This document shows, one piece after another, positions 17,531-26,275 of a stretch of 64,000 nucleotides of DNA. Origin of the DNA: DATLWN01 sp963764315. Its GTDB lineage: Bacteria > Pseudomonadota > Zetaproteobacteria > Mariprofundales > Mariprofundaceae. The stretch covers positions 248,001 to 312,000 of the forward strand of contig CAVXSB010000009.1 in assembly GCA_963764315.1 (NCBI GenBank), read 5' to 3'. Numbering within the stretch: position 1 is the first letter of the stretch; every line of letters begins with the position of its first letter. Below the pieces are notes generated by a model, which saw only the letters and a list, made by a program, of their open reading frames with translations, did not search any database and was not told the DNA's origin. A program made the translations under genes and the position numbers.

Positions 17531-17974
17531 GTGAGCACCACCGATGCACCCACCAATGCCCTGTTTGCCGTCAAGAAGAAGAAAGGCCTGAGCTTCGCCG
17601 AACTCGGGGAGGCCATCGGGCGCGACGAGGTGTGGGTGGCGGCCCTGTTCTATGGCCAGGCCAGTGCCTCGGACGAGGAGGCGAAGAAACTTGCCGACAT
17701 CCTCGGCCTGGAGCCGAGCGTCGCCGAGGCACTGACCGAGTTCTCCACGAAGGGACTTGGCCCCGTGGTTCCCACCGATCCGCTGATTTATCGCCTGTAC
17801 GAGATCATGCAGGTCTACGGCATGCCGCTGAAGTCCGTGATCCACGAGAAGTTCGGCGATGGCATCATGAGCGCCATCGATTTCACCATGCATGTGGACA
17901 AGGAAGAAGATCCCAAGGGCGACCGGGTGAAGCTGACCATGTCCGGCAAATTCCTGCCCTACAAGAAGTGGTAG
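17531..17974 (+). CDS. cynS: Cyanate hydratase (cyanase)
   Basis: 147 residues from a GTG start. The N-terminal helical domain (KKKKGLSFAELGEAIGRDEVWVAALFYGQ) and the C-terminal catalytic domain are complete. The active-site Arg and Glu are seen in YRLYEIMQVYG and the Ser in IMSAIDF. Cyanase converts cyanate and bicarbonate to ammonia and CO2 as a homodecamer in the cytoplasm. It is a stand-alone gene here, without cynT or cynR, which suggests use for cyanate detoxification or nitrogen and carbon supply. Confidence 0.95.
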   Translation: MSTTDAPTNALFAVKKKKGLSFAELGEAIGRDEVWVAALFYGQASASDEEAKKLADILGLEPSVAEALTEFSTKGLGPVVPTDPLIYRLYEIMQVYGMPLKSVIHEKFGDGIMSAIDFTMHVDKEEDPKGDRVKLTMSGKFLPYKKW

Positions 17975-17976
17975 AA

Positions 17977-18006
17977 ACATGCGATGCCCGAGCGGGCATC
18001 GCATGT
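17977..18006. terminator. Bidirectional stem-loop between convergent genes
   Basis: ACATGCGATGCCCG and its exact inverted copy (14 bp) with a 2-base spacer sit directly after the cynS stop and 14 bases before the end of the convergent lipoprotein gene. No strong T-run, so termination efficiency is uncertain. Confidence 0.6.
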
Positions 18007-18019
18007 GTACGGAACGCGT

Positions 18020-18421
18020 CTACTTGACGGTGAACTTCACCACGCTGGCCACGCCGGTCAGGTGATGGTTGACCGTCGCTTCCTTCACGGCCACCTGATG
18101 CGACCCGGCCGCCATGTCCGGCAGCGTCAGGCTGCACGGGCAACCGCTGACGTCGCGGTCGATGATCGGGGACTTGTCGTCGACATAGATATGCAGGTGA
18201 TTGCCGGTGGGGCCGAGGTGCACATTGTAGGTCAGCTTGACCCCCGAGCCGCTGGCGAGCACGGCGCCGTCCTTGGGCGTCAGAATGGACACGGAGCCGG
18301 CAGCGGAGCTGCTTGCAGCCGGCGCCGCTGCCGGCTTGGCTTGCTCGCCCTTGCTGCAGGCGCCGAGCGCCAGTGCCATGGCCGAGATCGCGACGAGTCC
18401 GAACAGATTGATTCTTTTCAT
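18020..18421 (-). CDS. Lipoprotein, unknown function
   Basis: 133 residues with a lipoprotein signal peptide (MKRINLFGLVAISAMALALG then ACS, lipidated Cys at about 22). An Ala/Ser-rich linker leads to an Ig-like beta domain (SVSILTPKDGAVLASGSGVKLTYNVH...HLHIYVDDKSPIIDRDV...LPDMAAGSHQVAVKEA). This pattern of HLHIYVDD plus LPDLxxGxHxVxVxL resembles predicted periplasmic copper- or ligand-binding lipoproteins of the DUF4399/DUF6130 type. Single gene, convergent with cynS. Confidence 0.7.
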   Translation of the reverse strand: MKRINLFGLVAISAMALALGACSKGEQAKPAAAPAASSSAAGSVSILTPKDGAVLASGSGVKLTYNVHLGPTGNHLHIYVDDKSPIIDRDVSGCPCSLTLPDMAAGSHQVAVKEATVNHHLTGVASVVKFTVK

Positions 18422-18576
18422 GCGGGTATACCTCCTCAGGATGCAGGGATCGCAAGTGGCGATCTGCTCCATCGTCCAACCTAAACGATTACGCCACCGG
18501 CTGTGGTGCGCTGAATGCACTACGGATTAACCTGATGTGGACAAGGAAGCGGCCTCCAAGGACGACCGCGGTAGGC

Positions 18577-19485
18577 TTAGCTGGCTGATTTGGATTTGCG
18601 GCGAGGCGATGCCAGCTTGGCGCCGCTGTCCTCCGGCGCACTCTTGATATGCACATCACGCTGCGGGAACGGGATCGAGTAGTCGTTGTCGATCAGGGCG
18701 CGGTGGACGGCGAAGGTGTATTCGCTGAGCGTTGATCGGTAGTTGACGATCGCGTCGCCCTGCACCCAGACCAGCAGCTCGAAATTGAGCGACGAATCGC
18801 CCATGCCGGTGAACCATAGCTTGGGGCGATGCTGGTCAGCACCCCTGACCACGCCGGGGAGCTCCGCGGCCATGGTTAGCATGACGTCGCGCAGACGCTC
18901 CACATCGCTGCCGTAGGCCACGCCGAACGGGACGTGTAGCCGCAACACCTTGCTGGACAGCGTCCAGTTGACCACCTGATCGGTCAGGAACTGGCTGTTC
19001 GGCACGATCACATCGAGATCGTCGTTGGTGCGCACGATGGTCGAGCGAACCCGAATCTGTTCCACCGTCCCGCGCAGGCCCCCATTGGAGAGCTCGATAT
19101 AGTCGCCCACCTTGATGCTGCGGTCGAATAGCAAAAGCAGGCCCGAGATAAAATTCTTGGCGATGTCCTGCAGGCCGAAGCCGATACCCACCGACAAGGC
19201 GCCGGCGATGATGGCCAGATTGGTGAAGTCGAAGCCGAGCAGCGAAAAGGCGAACACCAGCGTCAGTGCCGTCATCGCATAGAAGGCCAGCGTGGAGAGG
19301 GTAAATATCGTGCTCTTTTCCAGCCCGATCGCCGGCCCGAGATGCTCTTGCAGGTAACGCCGAAGCCGCCGTGCCAGCCACATCCCGACCAGCAGCACCA
19401 ACGAGGAGAGCAGCAGGCTCTTGGTTGTCAGCTGCACGCTGCCAATGGCGATCAGCGGCTGTTTGATCCAGTCCAGATGGTTCAT
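18577..19485 (-). CDS. Small-conductance mechanosensitive channel (MscS family)
   Basis: 302 residues. Three membrane helices (about 25-45, 68-88 and 97-128); the pore helix is GALSVGIGFGLQDIAKNFISGLLLLFDRSIKVGDYIEL (MscS TM3 with alternating Gly/Ala), followed by the beta domain (GTVEQIRVRSTIVRTNDDLDVIVPNS) and the alpha-beta C-terminus. It relieves osmotic downshock across the inner membrane. The C-terminal 20 residues are lysine/serine rich. Confidence 0.9.
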   Translation of the reverse strand: MNHLDWIKQPLIAIGSVQLTTKSLLLSSLVLLVGMWLARRLRRYLQEHLGPAIGLEKSTIFTLSTLAFYAMTALTLVFAFSLLGFDFTNLAIIAGALSVGIGFGLQDIAKNFISGLLLLFDRSIKVGDYIELSNGGLRGTVEQIRVRSTIVRTNDDLDVIVPNSQFLTDQVVNWTLSSKVLRLHVPFGVAYGSDVERLRDVMLTMAAELPGVVRGADQHRPKLWFTGMGDSSLNFELLVWVQGDAIVNYRSTLSEYTFAVHRALIDNDYSIPFPQRDVHIKSAPEDSGAKLASPRRKSKSAS

Positions 19486-19638
19486 GCCCCTTAGTGTAGA
19501 GACAGGGAACAACACTGTCTTTGCCGGCGACTTTTGCATTCTCGCTTGTGGTCTATATAAACCGGAAGGGATGGGAGCGGCATGCGGGTGTATGCTTCAG
19601 TGCCGGGCATCGCCCCATCGATCTCAGGAGGGTTTCGC

Positions 19639-20124
19639 ATGAGAAGGTTTCTGTCGCTTGTCGGGGGGATATTCCTGTTTGTGGTGTTGGTGATCGGCGG
19701 GTTCATGGCTTATGCCATGTACCAGGGCAAGGCGCTTGATTCCTCGAGCAAGGCCTATGTCATGGCGAATGTGCCGGCCATCGTTTCTACCTGGTCGAAG
19801 CAAGAACTTCTGAAACGGGCATCGCCCCAGTTGCTGAAGGAGCTTCAGAAGCATCCGGGACAGATCGACCGGATGTTCCAGAAACTATCGTCGTTGGGTG
19901 CCATGCAGAGCTTCGGCAGTGTGCAGGGCGAATCCAATATCTCCTACAATCTGCCGGACGGCAAAGCGACCATCGCCGCATACGTGGTCAAGGCCGTTTT
20001 CGCCAACGGCACGGTGGATATCAAGGTGCGGCTGATCCTGCAGGCGGGGAAATGGAAGTTTCTGAATTTCTACGTCACCGCCCCCGCATCCCTGAAAGAA
20101 CAGCCCCAGGAACAGACCATTTAG
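19639..20124 (+). CDS. Membrane-anchored protein of unknown function
   Basis: 161 residues starting MRRFLSLVGGIFLFVVLVIG with AGGAGGG upstream. One N-terminal helix (about 5-27) anchors an extracytoplasmic domain with helical (WSKQELLKRASPQLLKELQKH) and beta (FANGTVDIKVRLILQAGKWKFLNFYV) parts. It somewhat resembles small periplasmic domains of the cystatin/NTF2-like kind, but no family is assigned. Confidence 0.65.
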   Translation: MRRFLSLVGGIFLFVVLVIGGFMAYAMYQGKALDSSSKAYVMANVPAIVSTWSKQELLKRASPQLLKELQKHPGQIDRMFQKLSSLGAMQSFGSVQGESNISYNLPDGKATIAAYVVKAVFANGTVDIKVRLILQAGKWKFLNFYVTAPASLKEQPQEQTI

Positions 20125-20156
20125 TTTGGCGATTACGGAGGGGCATCGCTTCCCGG

Positions 20157-20582
20157 TCAGGGTTTGGGTTCCTTAAAAGACTGCAGCTTCCCATCCTTCA
20201 CCGTGCAGATCGCTTCCTTGGCAATGGAATCTCCCAAGGCATCGGTCTCCTTGAACGCCAGGCGAACCTGATAGCCACCGCCACGCATTTGCGTGGGCGG
20301 TTGGCTTCCGAACTCACTGAAGTCAACCGAAGCGGGGTGGGATGCCTTCTGGCGCACCGCCTGCTCGCACATGCTTACGGCGCGGGAGGCTGCCGACTGC
20401 AGCACGGGCTTGGCGGATGTCTTGTGGATGCCGGTCCATGCAATCACCAGGAAGGCGCAAAGCATCACCACCACCGCTGGCCAGAGGAAGCCGGAGCGCT
20501 GGCTGCTGCCGCAGTATTCGCAGTGCGGGACGTTGGCTGGAATCTCCTCCTGGCAATTTTTGCAGGATTTCATCTTGACCAT
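20157..20582 (-). CDS. Zinc-ribbon membrane protein
   Basis: 141 residues from the ATG at 20582 (GGGGGAAAC upstream). An N-terminal zinc ribbon (CKNC...CEYC) is followed by one membrane helix (about 33-52) and a C-terminal domain (VSMCEQAVRQKASHPASVDFSEFGS...YQVRLAFKETDALGDSIAKEAICTVKDGKL), probably extracytoplasmic, with two further cysteines. This layout recurs in small uncharacterised proteobacterial proteins. Function unknown. Confidence 0.65.
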   Translation of the reverse strand: MVKMKSCKNCQEEIPANVPHCEYCGSSQRSGFLWPAVVVMLCAFLVIAWTGIHKTSAKPVLQSAASRAVSMCEQAVRQKASHPASVDFSEFGSQPPTQMRGGGYQVRLAFKETDALGDSIAKEAICTVKDGKLQSFKEPKP

Positions 20583-20693
20583 GTTTCCCCCGGTATCCGA
20601 GTGGCGTGAGGCCATATTAAATGCGGGTGCGGGAAATGCGCAGTGCTATCTATGCACCTTAGGGGTAAGGGATTGCCACAGAGGCCGCGGCGC

Positions 20694-20769
20694 TCAGGAC
20701 AGGCGGTTATTGAAGTCCTCGTAGGTGAAGCGGCGGATGACGTCGAGCTTGCCGTTCTCGCGCAGGATG
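20694..20769 (-). pseudogene. Duplicated 3' remnant of nspC
   Basis: Bases 20701-20769 match 21152-21220, the last codons of nspC, at 64 of 69 positions. Read on the minus strand the remnant still encodes GILRENGKLDVIRRFTYEDF, a few further residues and a stop at 20694-20696. Nothing upstream of it resembles the rest of nspC. It lies about 450 bases from the intact 3' end with the small gene at 21007 between them. Confidence 0.8.
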
Positions 20770-21006
20770 CCTGACCAGCATCCGGGCCTTGTTTTGCAAG
20801 TTGCAATTATTACCCGGTGAATAGGCATAATTACGCTACAGGTATTCTCCGCGCCGCTTCATGATCGGCGTTGCCAGCAGCCAACGGGCAATGGCGAAAT
20901 GCAAATGCACTCTGATCCGGCACCGCCATTGAAGGCGGTTCCCAGGTGCATATTCCCGCATTCTTTTCCCCAAGGGGATTGGAAAGAAAGAATCGAGGAG
21001 TCCATC

Positions 21007-21102
21007 ATGTATATTGAAGCCCTGCTGTTTTTCTGTGTGCTCGCAGTCGTGTTTGGCGTCTTTTTCATGTTCGCGTCCAAGGCAACCAAGAGAAAGGTAT
21101 AA
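21007..21102 (+). CDS. 31-aa single-span membrane protein
   Basis: MYIEALLFFCVLAVVFGVFF followed by MFASKATKRKV: one hydrophobic helix and a basic C-terminal tail. GAGGAG lies 6 bases before the ATG. It lies between the nspC remnant and the nspC 3' end, transcribed against both. It differs from the other microproteins in the window in sequence but not in architecture. Function unknown. Confidence 0.5.
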   Translation: MYIEALLFFCVLAVVFGVFFMFASKATKRKV

Positions 21103-21144
21103 GAACGATCTGCGTCTTTACGCAGCCCCCGGTCGGATTCGCGC

Positions 21145-22280
21145 TTATGAAAGGCGGTTCCTGAAGTCCTCGTAGGTGAAGCGGCGGATGACGTCGAGCT
21201 TTCCGCTTTCGCGCAGGATGGCGATATCGGGATGGCGCACGCCGTTGAACATCGTCGTCTTCACCATGGTGTAGTGGATCATGTCCTCGAACACCAGGCG
21301 TGAGCCGGGCTCGAGCGGCGCATCGAAGGAATAATCGCCGATGACGTCGCCGGCGAGGCACGAGGTGCCGCCGAGGCGGTAGGTGTGGGGCTTCTCGTTG
21401 GCCTCTCCCGCACCGGTGATGGCGGGGCGGTAGGGCATCTCCAGCACGTCCGGCATATGGGCGGTGGCGGAGATGTCGAGGATGGCCACGGGCAGGCTGT
21501 CGGTCGGCACCACGTCGAGCACGGAGGCGATCAGCGGGCCGGTACGCCAGGCCACGGCACCGCCGGGCTCCAGGTACACATCCACGCCCCAATTTTCGCG
21601 GAAGGAGTCACGCGCTCGATCAAGAGATCGAGATCGTAGCCTTCCTTCGTCATCAGGTGGCCGCCGCCGAAATTGACCCATTTCATCTGCGGCAGGTAGG
21701 CGGCGAACTTGCGCTCGACGGCATCGATCAGGGCCACCGAGGACTGGGCGCCATTCTCGCACAGGGCATGCGCGTGCAGGCCGTCCAGGCCCGAAAGATC
21801 GGCGCCCTCGAGATGCTGCGGGCGTACGCCGAGGCGGGAACCGGTGAAGCAGGGGTTGTAGAGATCCGTGGCGACCTCGGCGATGCCGGGATTGACGCGA
21901 ATGCCGCAGGAGCGGCCGGCGGCCATCGCCTTCGGGCCGAAGGCCTGCCACTGGTGCACGGAGTTGAACACCACATGGCCGGCCATGGACAGAATCTCGT
22001 CGAACTCGTCCTCTCTATAGGCGGCCGAATAGATATGGCTCTCGCCCCCGAATTCTTCGTGGGATAGGCGCAATTCGTATAGGGAGCTGGCGGTGCAGCC
22101 CGGCAGGTACTGGCGCACCAGCGGGAAGGCGGACCACATGGCGAAGCCCTTGAGCGCCAGGATGATGGTGCATCCGGCCTCATCCTGGACGCGCTTCATG
22201 ATCTCCAGATTGGCGCGGAGCTTCGCCTCCTCCAGCACGTAGGCCGGAGAGGGGCTGGTGCGGGTCCAGTCGTCGCTCAT
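21145..22280 (-). pseudogene. nspC: Carboxynorspermidine decarboxylase with a single-base frameshift
   Basis: Start at 22280 (MSDDWTRTSPSPAYVLEEAKLR). The PLP-binding Lys region IILALKGFAMWSAF, GIRVNPGIAEVATDLYNPC, and KWVNFGGGHLMTKEGYD are those of NspC, an alanine-racemase-fold decarboxylase making norspermidine/spermidine from the carboxy form. Near 21608-21614 the frame shifts between DLLIERV and RDSFRENWGVDVYLEPGGAV. The length of 1136 bases is one short of 379 codons, so one base is missing. Corrected length (378 aa) is normal. The partner lys1/CANSDH lies upstream and is also frameshifted. Confidence 0.85.
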
Positions 22281-22323
22281 CTCATTTCCCTCCCATCTCA
22301 AGCTGGAAAACCAAAGTCTGTTC

Positions 22324-22437
22324 TTTCTTGCTCAGCCAAGAAAGAACCAAAGAAGGTTGCCCGCAGGGCCGCCGCGTTTTCCGCCTGGTCGGGCCGCGAA
22401 CGGGCGCAAAATATTGCGCTGATCCGTTCGCCAGCCC
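22324..22437. repeat. Dispersed intergenic repeat, copy A
   Basis: About 90% identical over 113 bases to 26077-26190. Begins with TTTCTTG-CTCAG-CCAAGAAA, a 6-bp hairpin, then AGAACCAAAGAAGG, and ends near GATCCGTTCGCCAGCC. It lies between the start of nspC and the end of lys1. It lacks the second hairpin seen in copy B. Confidence 0.8.
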
Positions 22438-22546
22438 CGTCCATGCGGCGCGTCGGCAGGCGGGGTCGAAGGCTTAAATCATTCCGCCCAGGGATGGGCG
22501 GCGGCCAAGGCCGAGGGCAGGAGGCTCCGAGGCCGTATCTCGTAAA

Positions 22547-23768
22547 TCACGCCTCGGGCGAGATCTCGTCCAGCGGTTTGAAGGCGATGTCCTTCCAGGG
22601 CAGGCCGTGGGCATTGAGCGCCGCCATGAACGGATCGGGATCGAGCTGCTCCATGTTCCACACGCCGGGCCGCATCCAGTTGCCGGTGAGCATCATCATG
22701 GCGCCGATCATCGCCGGCACGCCGGTGGTGTAGGAGACGGCCTGGGCATTGGTCTCCTGATACGCCTCCTCGTGGTCGCAGATGTTGTAGATGTAGCGCG
22801 TGAACGGCTCTCCGCCGTCCTTGCTGCCGGTGACGATGCAGCCGATGTTGGTCTTGCCGCTTGGTGCGCGGCCCGAGGCTGGCCGGATCGGGCAGCAGCG
22901 CCTTCAAAAACTGGATCGGCACGATCTTCTGGCCCTGGAAGTCGATCGGCTCGATGGAATCGAGACCGATGTTGCGGAACACCTCCAGGTGCTTCAGGTA
23001 GGCATCGCCGAAGGTCATCCAGAAGCGGATGCGTTTCAGCCCCGGCAGGTGCACGGCCAGCGATTCCAGCTCCTCGTGGTAGAGCAGATACATATTCTTC
23101 TCGCCCACGGCCTCGAAATCGAAGGCGCGCTTGTACTGCATCGGCGCGGTCTCCACCCATTGGTTCTCCTGCCAGTAGCGGCCGTTGGCCGTGACCTCGC
23201 GGATATTGATCTCCGGGTTGAAGTTGGTGGCGAAGGCATAGCCATGATCCCCGCCGTTGCAGTCCAGGATGTCCACCGTGTGGATCGTATCGAAATGGTG
23301 CTTCAGGGCGTGGGCGCAGAACACATTGGTCACCCCCGGATCGAAGCCGGAGCCCAAGAGCGCCATGAGGCCCGCATCCCGGAAGCGGTCGCGGTAGGCC
23401 CACTGCCAGCTGTACTCGAACTTCGCCTCGTCCAGCGGCTCGTAGTTGGCGGTATCCAGATAATGCACGCCGGTTTCGAGGCAGGCGTCCATGATGGTCA
23501 GATCCTGGTACGGGAGCGCCACGTTGAGGACCATGGCAGGCTTCACGCGCTTGATCAGGGCCACGAGCTGGGGCACCGAATCGGCATCGACGGCTGCAGT
23601 GTCGATATCCCGCCCCGTCTTGGCCCGGATCTCCGATGCGATGACATCGCATTTGCTTTGGGTGCGGCTGGCCAGGGTGATGGCCGAGAACACCTCGGGA
23701 AGCTGCGCGCACTTGTGCGCCACGACGCGGCCGACGCCGCCGGCGCCGATGATCAGGATGTTCGCCAT
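22547..23768 (-). pseudogene. Carboxynorspermidine synthase (saccharopine dehydrogenase-like) with a frameshift
   Basis: Start at 23768 (MANILIIGAGGVGRVVAHK; G-x-G-x-x-G; GGGAGGA upstream). The fold and motifs (ASRTQSKCDVIASEI, NVALPYQDLTIMDACLETGVHYLDTANYEP, GSGFDPGVTNVFCAHAL) are those of Lys1-like carboxynorspermidine dehydrogenase, which reductively condenses aspartate semialdehyde with a diamine before NspC. The frame breaks near 22857-22862 after LGPRTK; the expected continuation TNIGCIVTGSKDGG... to EISPEA-stop at 22547 is in another frame. The length of 1222 bases is one more than 407 codons, so one extra base is present. Confidence 0.85.
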
Positions 23769-23882
23769 GTTTTCCTCCCGGTAGTGCAATTGCGCGCCGA
23801 TGTTAGAGCTGGGCCATGGCTGCTGCAATCTCCGTTGCAATGGCCGCCGCAATCAGCGTTGCCATGGCCGGCAGGTGGCCGT

Positions 23883-24791
23883 TCACCACCAGCCCTTGCG
23901 CTTGAATACCATGGCCAGGAGGCCAGCGATCATCCCCATCAGCAGCAGCGAGGCGGAGAAGCCCCAGCCCCAGTGCAGGATGGGCATGTGCTCGAAATTC
24001 ATGCCGAAGATGCCGGTGATCACCGCCAGCGGGCTCAGTATCACGGTGATGATGGTCAGCACCTTGATCGTCTCGTTCATGCGCTGGCCGAGCAAGGACT
24101 GGATGGCCTGCATCACGGCCAGCAGGTGTTCGGTGGTGGACTCGGCGCGCGCGGCGGCGCGCTGCATATGTTCATGGGCATCGGCCAGATACGGGTTGCC
24201 GGAGAGATTGCCCTGTCCCTGCAGCGGCTCCAGGGCGATGCCGTTGTTGCGGGCGGCGCGCGCCAGCACCGCCAGGTTCTGGCGCATGATCAGCAGGCCG
24301 GCCATGTCGGCATGCTCGATGTCATCGAAACAGGCATCCTCCATGCCGTCGACGTCCTCCAGCATCGGCGCCAGGTGCACGAACAGGCGCTCGGTCAACG
24401 CGTGCACGGCGCGGCAGGTGGCGTCGTGGATGTCCACCCCGCCCAGCTGCCGGCGGCCGATGGCCTCGCCGGGTTCGGACCAGACGATGGCGCACAGCCT
24501 GGCGTCGAACAGCAGCGATACGCTGGTCAGTTTCAGGCGCCCGTCGATCTGGAGCGGCAGGCGCAGGATCAACATCTGGCCCTTGCCGATCTTGAACAGC
24601 CTCGCCGGGTGCTGGGGATTGCGGATGTCCTTGATCTGCAGCTCGTGCAGCCCGAAGCGCCGGGCCAGGGCCGCGATCTGTTCCTCGTCAGAATCGGGAA
24701 ACTGGGCGATCGCCTGCGGCGCCTCGAGCGCCGTCTGCCAGGAAAGCGGCCGCATGCCCGGCACATCGAAGGCCATGGCGTTGTCGTTCAT
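23883..24791 (-). CDS. CorA/ZntB-family divalent cation transporter
   Basis: 302 residues. A cytoplasmic alpha/beta funnel domain is followed by two C-terminal membrane helices (about 245-265 and 278-297). The loop carries the diagnostic GMN motif (ITGIFGMNFEHMP). CorA proteins move Mg2+/Co2+; ZntB-like members carry Zn2+. The short N-terminus and absence of the CorA helix-1 signature make ZntB-like equally plausible. The start MNDNAMAF at 24791 is chosen; no close neighbour in the same direction. Confidence 0.85.
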   Translation of the reverse strand: MNDNAMAFDVPGMRPLSWQTALEAPQAIAQFPDSDEEQIAALARRFGLHELQIKDIRNPQHPARLFKIGKGQMLILRLPLQIDGRLKLTSVSLLFDARLCAIVWSEPGEAIGRRQLGGVDIHDATCRAVHALTERLFVHLAPMLEDVDGMEDACFDDIEHADMAGLLIMRQNLAVLARAARNNGIALEPLQGQGNLSGNPYLADAHEHMQRAAARAESTTEHLLAVMQAIQSLLGQRMNETIKVLTIITVILSPLAVITGIFGMNFEHMPILHWGWGFSASLLLMGMIAGLLAMVFKRKGWW

Positions 24792-24881
24792 CGGTATTCC
24801 CCCCCCTGCTGCACGACCAACAGTATAGATGGAACAGGTGGCCGCTTGCCAAGCGGGATTATCCGGACGCATGATGCGTCG

Positions 24882-25991
24882 ATGCGGGCCGATGCTTGGC
24901 TGGATGCGCTGGACACAGGCGCCTTTGCGGGCAGCTACGCTGCGGCGCGCGCTGCCTTCGTGCACGCGGCGGTGGAGACCGGTGCCATCATCGAAAGCCA
25001 TGCGCATCCGCTGGCCGGCCCCGAGGGCGAAGATCTATCCACCGACACCGCCTGGCTGGGCCCCGTCGATGCCGCGCGCGTGCTGGTGCTGCAATCGGCC
25101 ATGCATGGGGTCGAGGGCTTCTGCGGCTCGGCTGCCCAGATCGATTTCCTGAACCATGCGCCGGCCCTTCCCGGCGACACCGCCATATTGCTGATCCACG
25201 CCATCAACCCGCACGGCTTCGCCTGGCTCAGGCGCGTCAACGAGGACGGGGTGGACCTGAACCGCAACTTCGTCGATTTCGCCGCACCGCTTCCAGCCAA
25301 TTCCGGCTACGAGGCATTGGCCGACGCTATCGTGCCGACAGATATGTCGCCCGCATCCATCGCCGCCGCCGATGCCAGGCTCTCGGCCTTTGCCGCCGCC
25401 CACGGGCAGGTGGCCTTCGAACGGGCGCTGTCGGGCGGACAGTACCATCATGCCCACGGCCTGTTCTTTGGGGGCACGCAACCGAGCTGGTCGCGCCGCA
25501 CTACCGAGGCCATCGTCGCCGATCACGGGCTGGCGCAAAGGCGGCGCGTGGCCGTCATCGACTTCCACACCGGGCTCGGCCCTTTCGGTTACGGGGAGCC
25601 GATCTGCGACCATGCGCCGGGAAGCCCCGGCGTGAAGCGGGCCAGGGCCTGGTACGGGGAATCGCTGACCGAGCCCGCGCTCGGCACCTCCAGCTCCGTG
25701 GCGAAAACCGGGCTATCGGATTATGGCTGGCAGGATCTCGTCGGCGAGCCCCTGATCTTTGTGGCGCTGGAGTTCGGCACCTACGATTTCGCCGCCATGA
25801 TCAAGGCGCTTCGCGCCGACCACTGGCTGCATGCGCAAGGATCGGTGGACTGGCACGACGCACGGGTGCGGGAGATCAAGGCGTCCATGCGCCGGCACTT
25901 CTACCCGGCATCGCCCGACTGGCAGCAGGCGGTGCTGTTCCGCGCCCGCCAGTGCATCGCCCAGGCGCTGTCGGGGCTCGCTGCAGACTAG
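24882..25991 (+). CDS. DUF2817 (M14 carboxypeptidase-like) protein
   Basis: 369 residues from the ATG at 24882. The blocks VLVLQSAMHGVEGFCGSAAQ (metal-ligand His/Glu), INPHGFAWLRRVNEDGVDLNRNF (substrate Arg and Asn-Arg) and VAVIDFHTGLGPFGYGE (third metal His) are characteristic of the DUF2817 family, related to zinc carboxypeptidases of clan MC. VALEFGTYD carries the catalytic Glu. No signal peptide, so probably cytoplasmic. Substrate unknown. Confidence 0.8.
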   Translation: MRADAWLDALDTGAFAGSYAAARAAFVHAAVETGAIIESHAHPLAGPEGEDLSTDTAWLGPVDAARVLVLQSAMHGVEGFCGSAAQIDFLNHAPALPGDTAILLIHAINPHGFAWLRRVNEDGVDLNRNFVDFAAPLPANSGYEALADAIVPTDMSPASIAAADARLSAFAAAHGQVAFERALSGGQYHHAHGLFFGGTQPSWSRRTTEAIVADHGLAQRRRVAVIDFHTGLGPFGYGEPICDHAPGSPGVKRARAWYGESLTEPALGTSSSVAKTGLSDYGWQDLVGEPLIFVALEFGTYDFAAMIKALRADHWLHAQGSVDWHDARVREIKASMRRHFYPASPDWQQAVLFRARQCIAQALSGLAAD

Positions 25992-26076
25992 GCTCATTCT
26001 CATCGGTCTCTGTTTGCCGAATCGCGTTCCGACAGAACACACACCGGCCTTGCAACCCAAAGACCGCCCTTTGTTA

Positions 26077-26265
26077 TTTCTTGCGCAGCCAAGAAAGAAC
26101 CAAAGAAGGCTGCCCGCGAGGCCGGCGCGTCTCCCGCCTGTCCGGGCCGCGAACGGGCGCAACATATTGCGCTGATCCGTTCGCCAGCCTCGCCCGGCGG
26201 ACAAGGATCCGACTTCGCGGGGATGCCCGTTCTTGGTCCTTCTTTGGGCAAGCAAAGAAGGACAA
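26077..26265. repeat. Dispersed intergenic repeat, copy B, with terminal hairpins
   Basis: The first 113 bases match copy A at 22324. This copy continues to a second hairpin (CTTCTTTG-GGCAAG-CAAAGAAG, about 26238-26261). The stretch fills the 284-base gap between the DUF2817 gene and the RimK-like gene and holds no convincing gene. Such repeats with the core AGAAAGAACCAAAGAAGG occur between genes in several proteobacteria; their role is unknown. Confidence 0.75.
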
Positions 26266-26275
26266 GCTCCCACAA

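Noticed and set aside
22800..25991. Very long open frame on the plus strand, antisense to lys1 and the CorA-like gene
   Set aside because: Only the last part (from 24882) shows protein-family motifs. The rest is His/Arg/Gly-rich antisense of well-supported minus-strand genes in high-G+C DNA.
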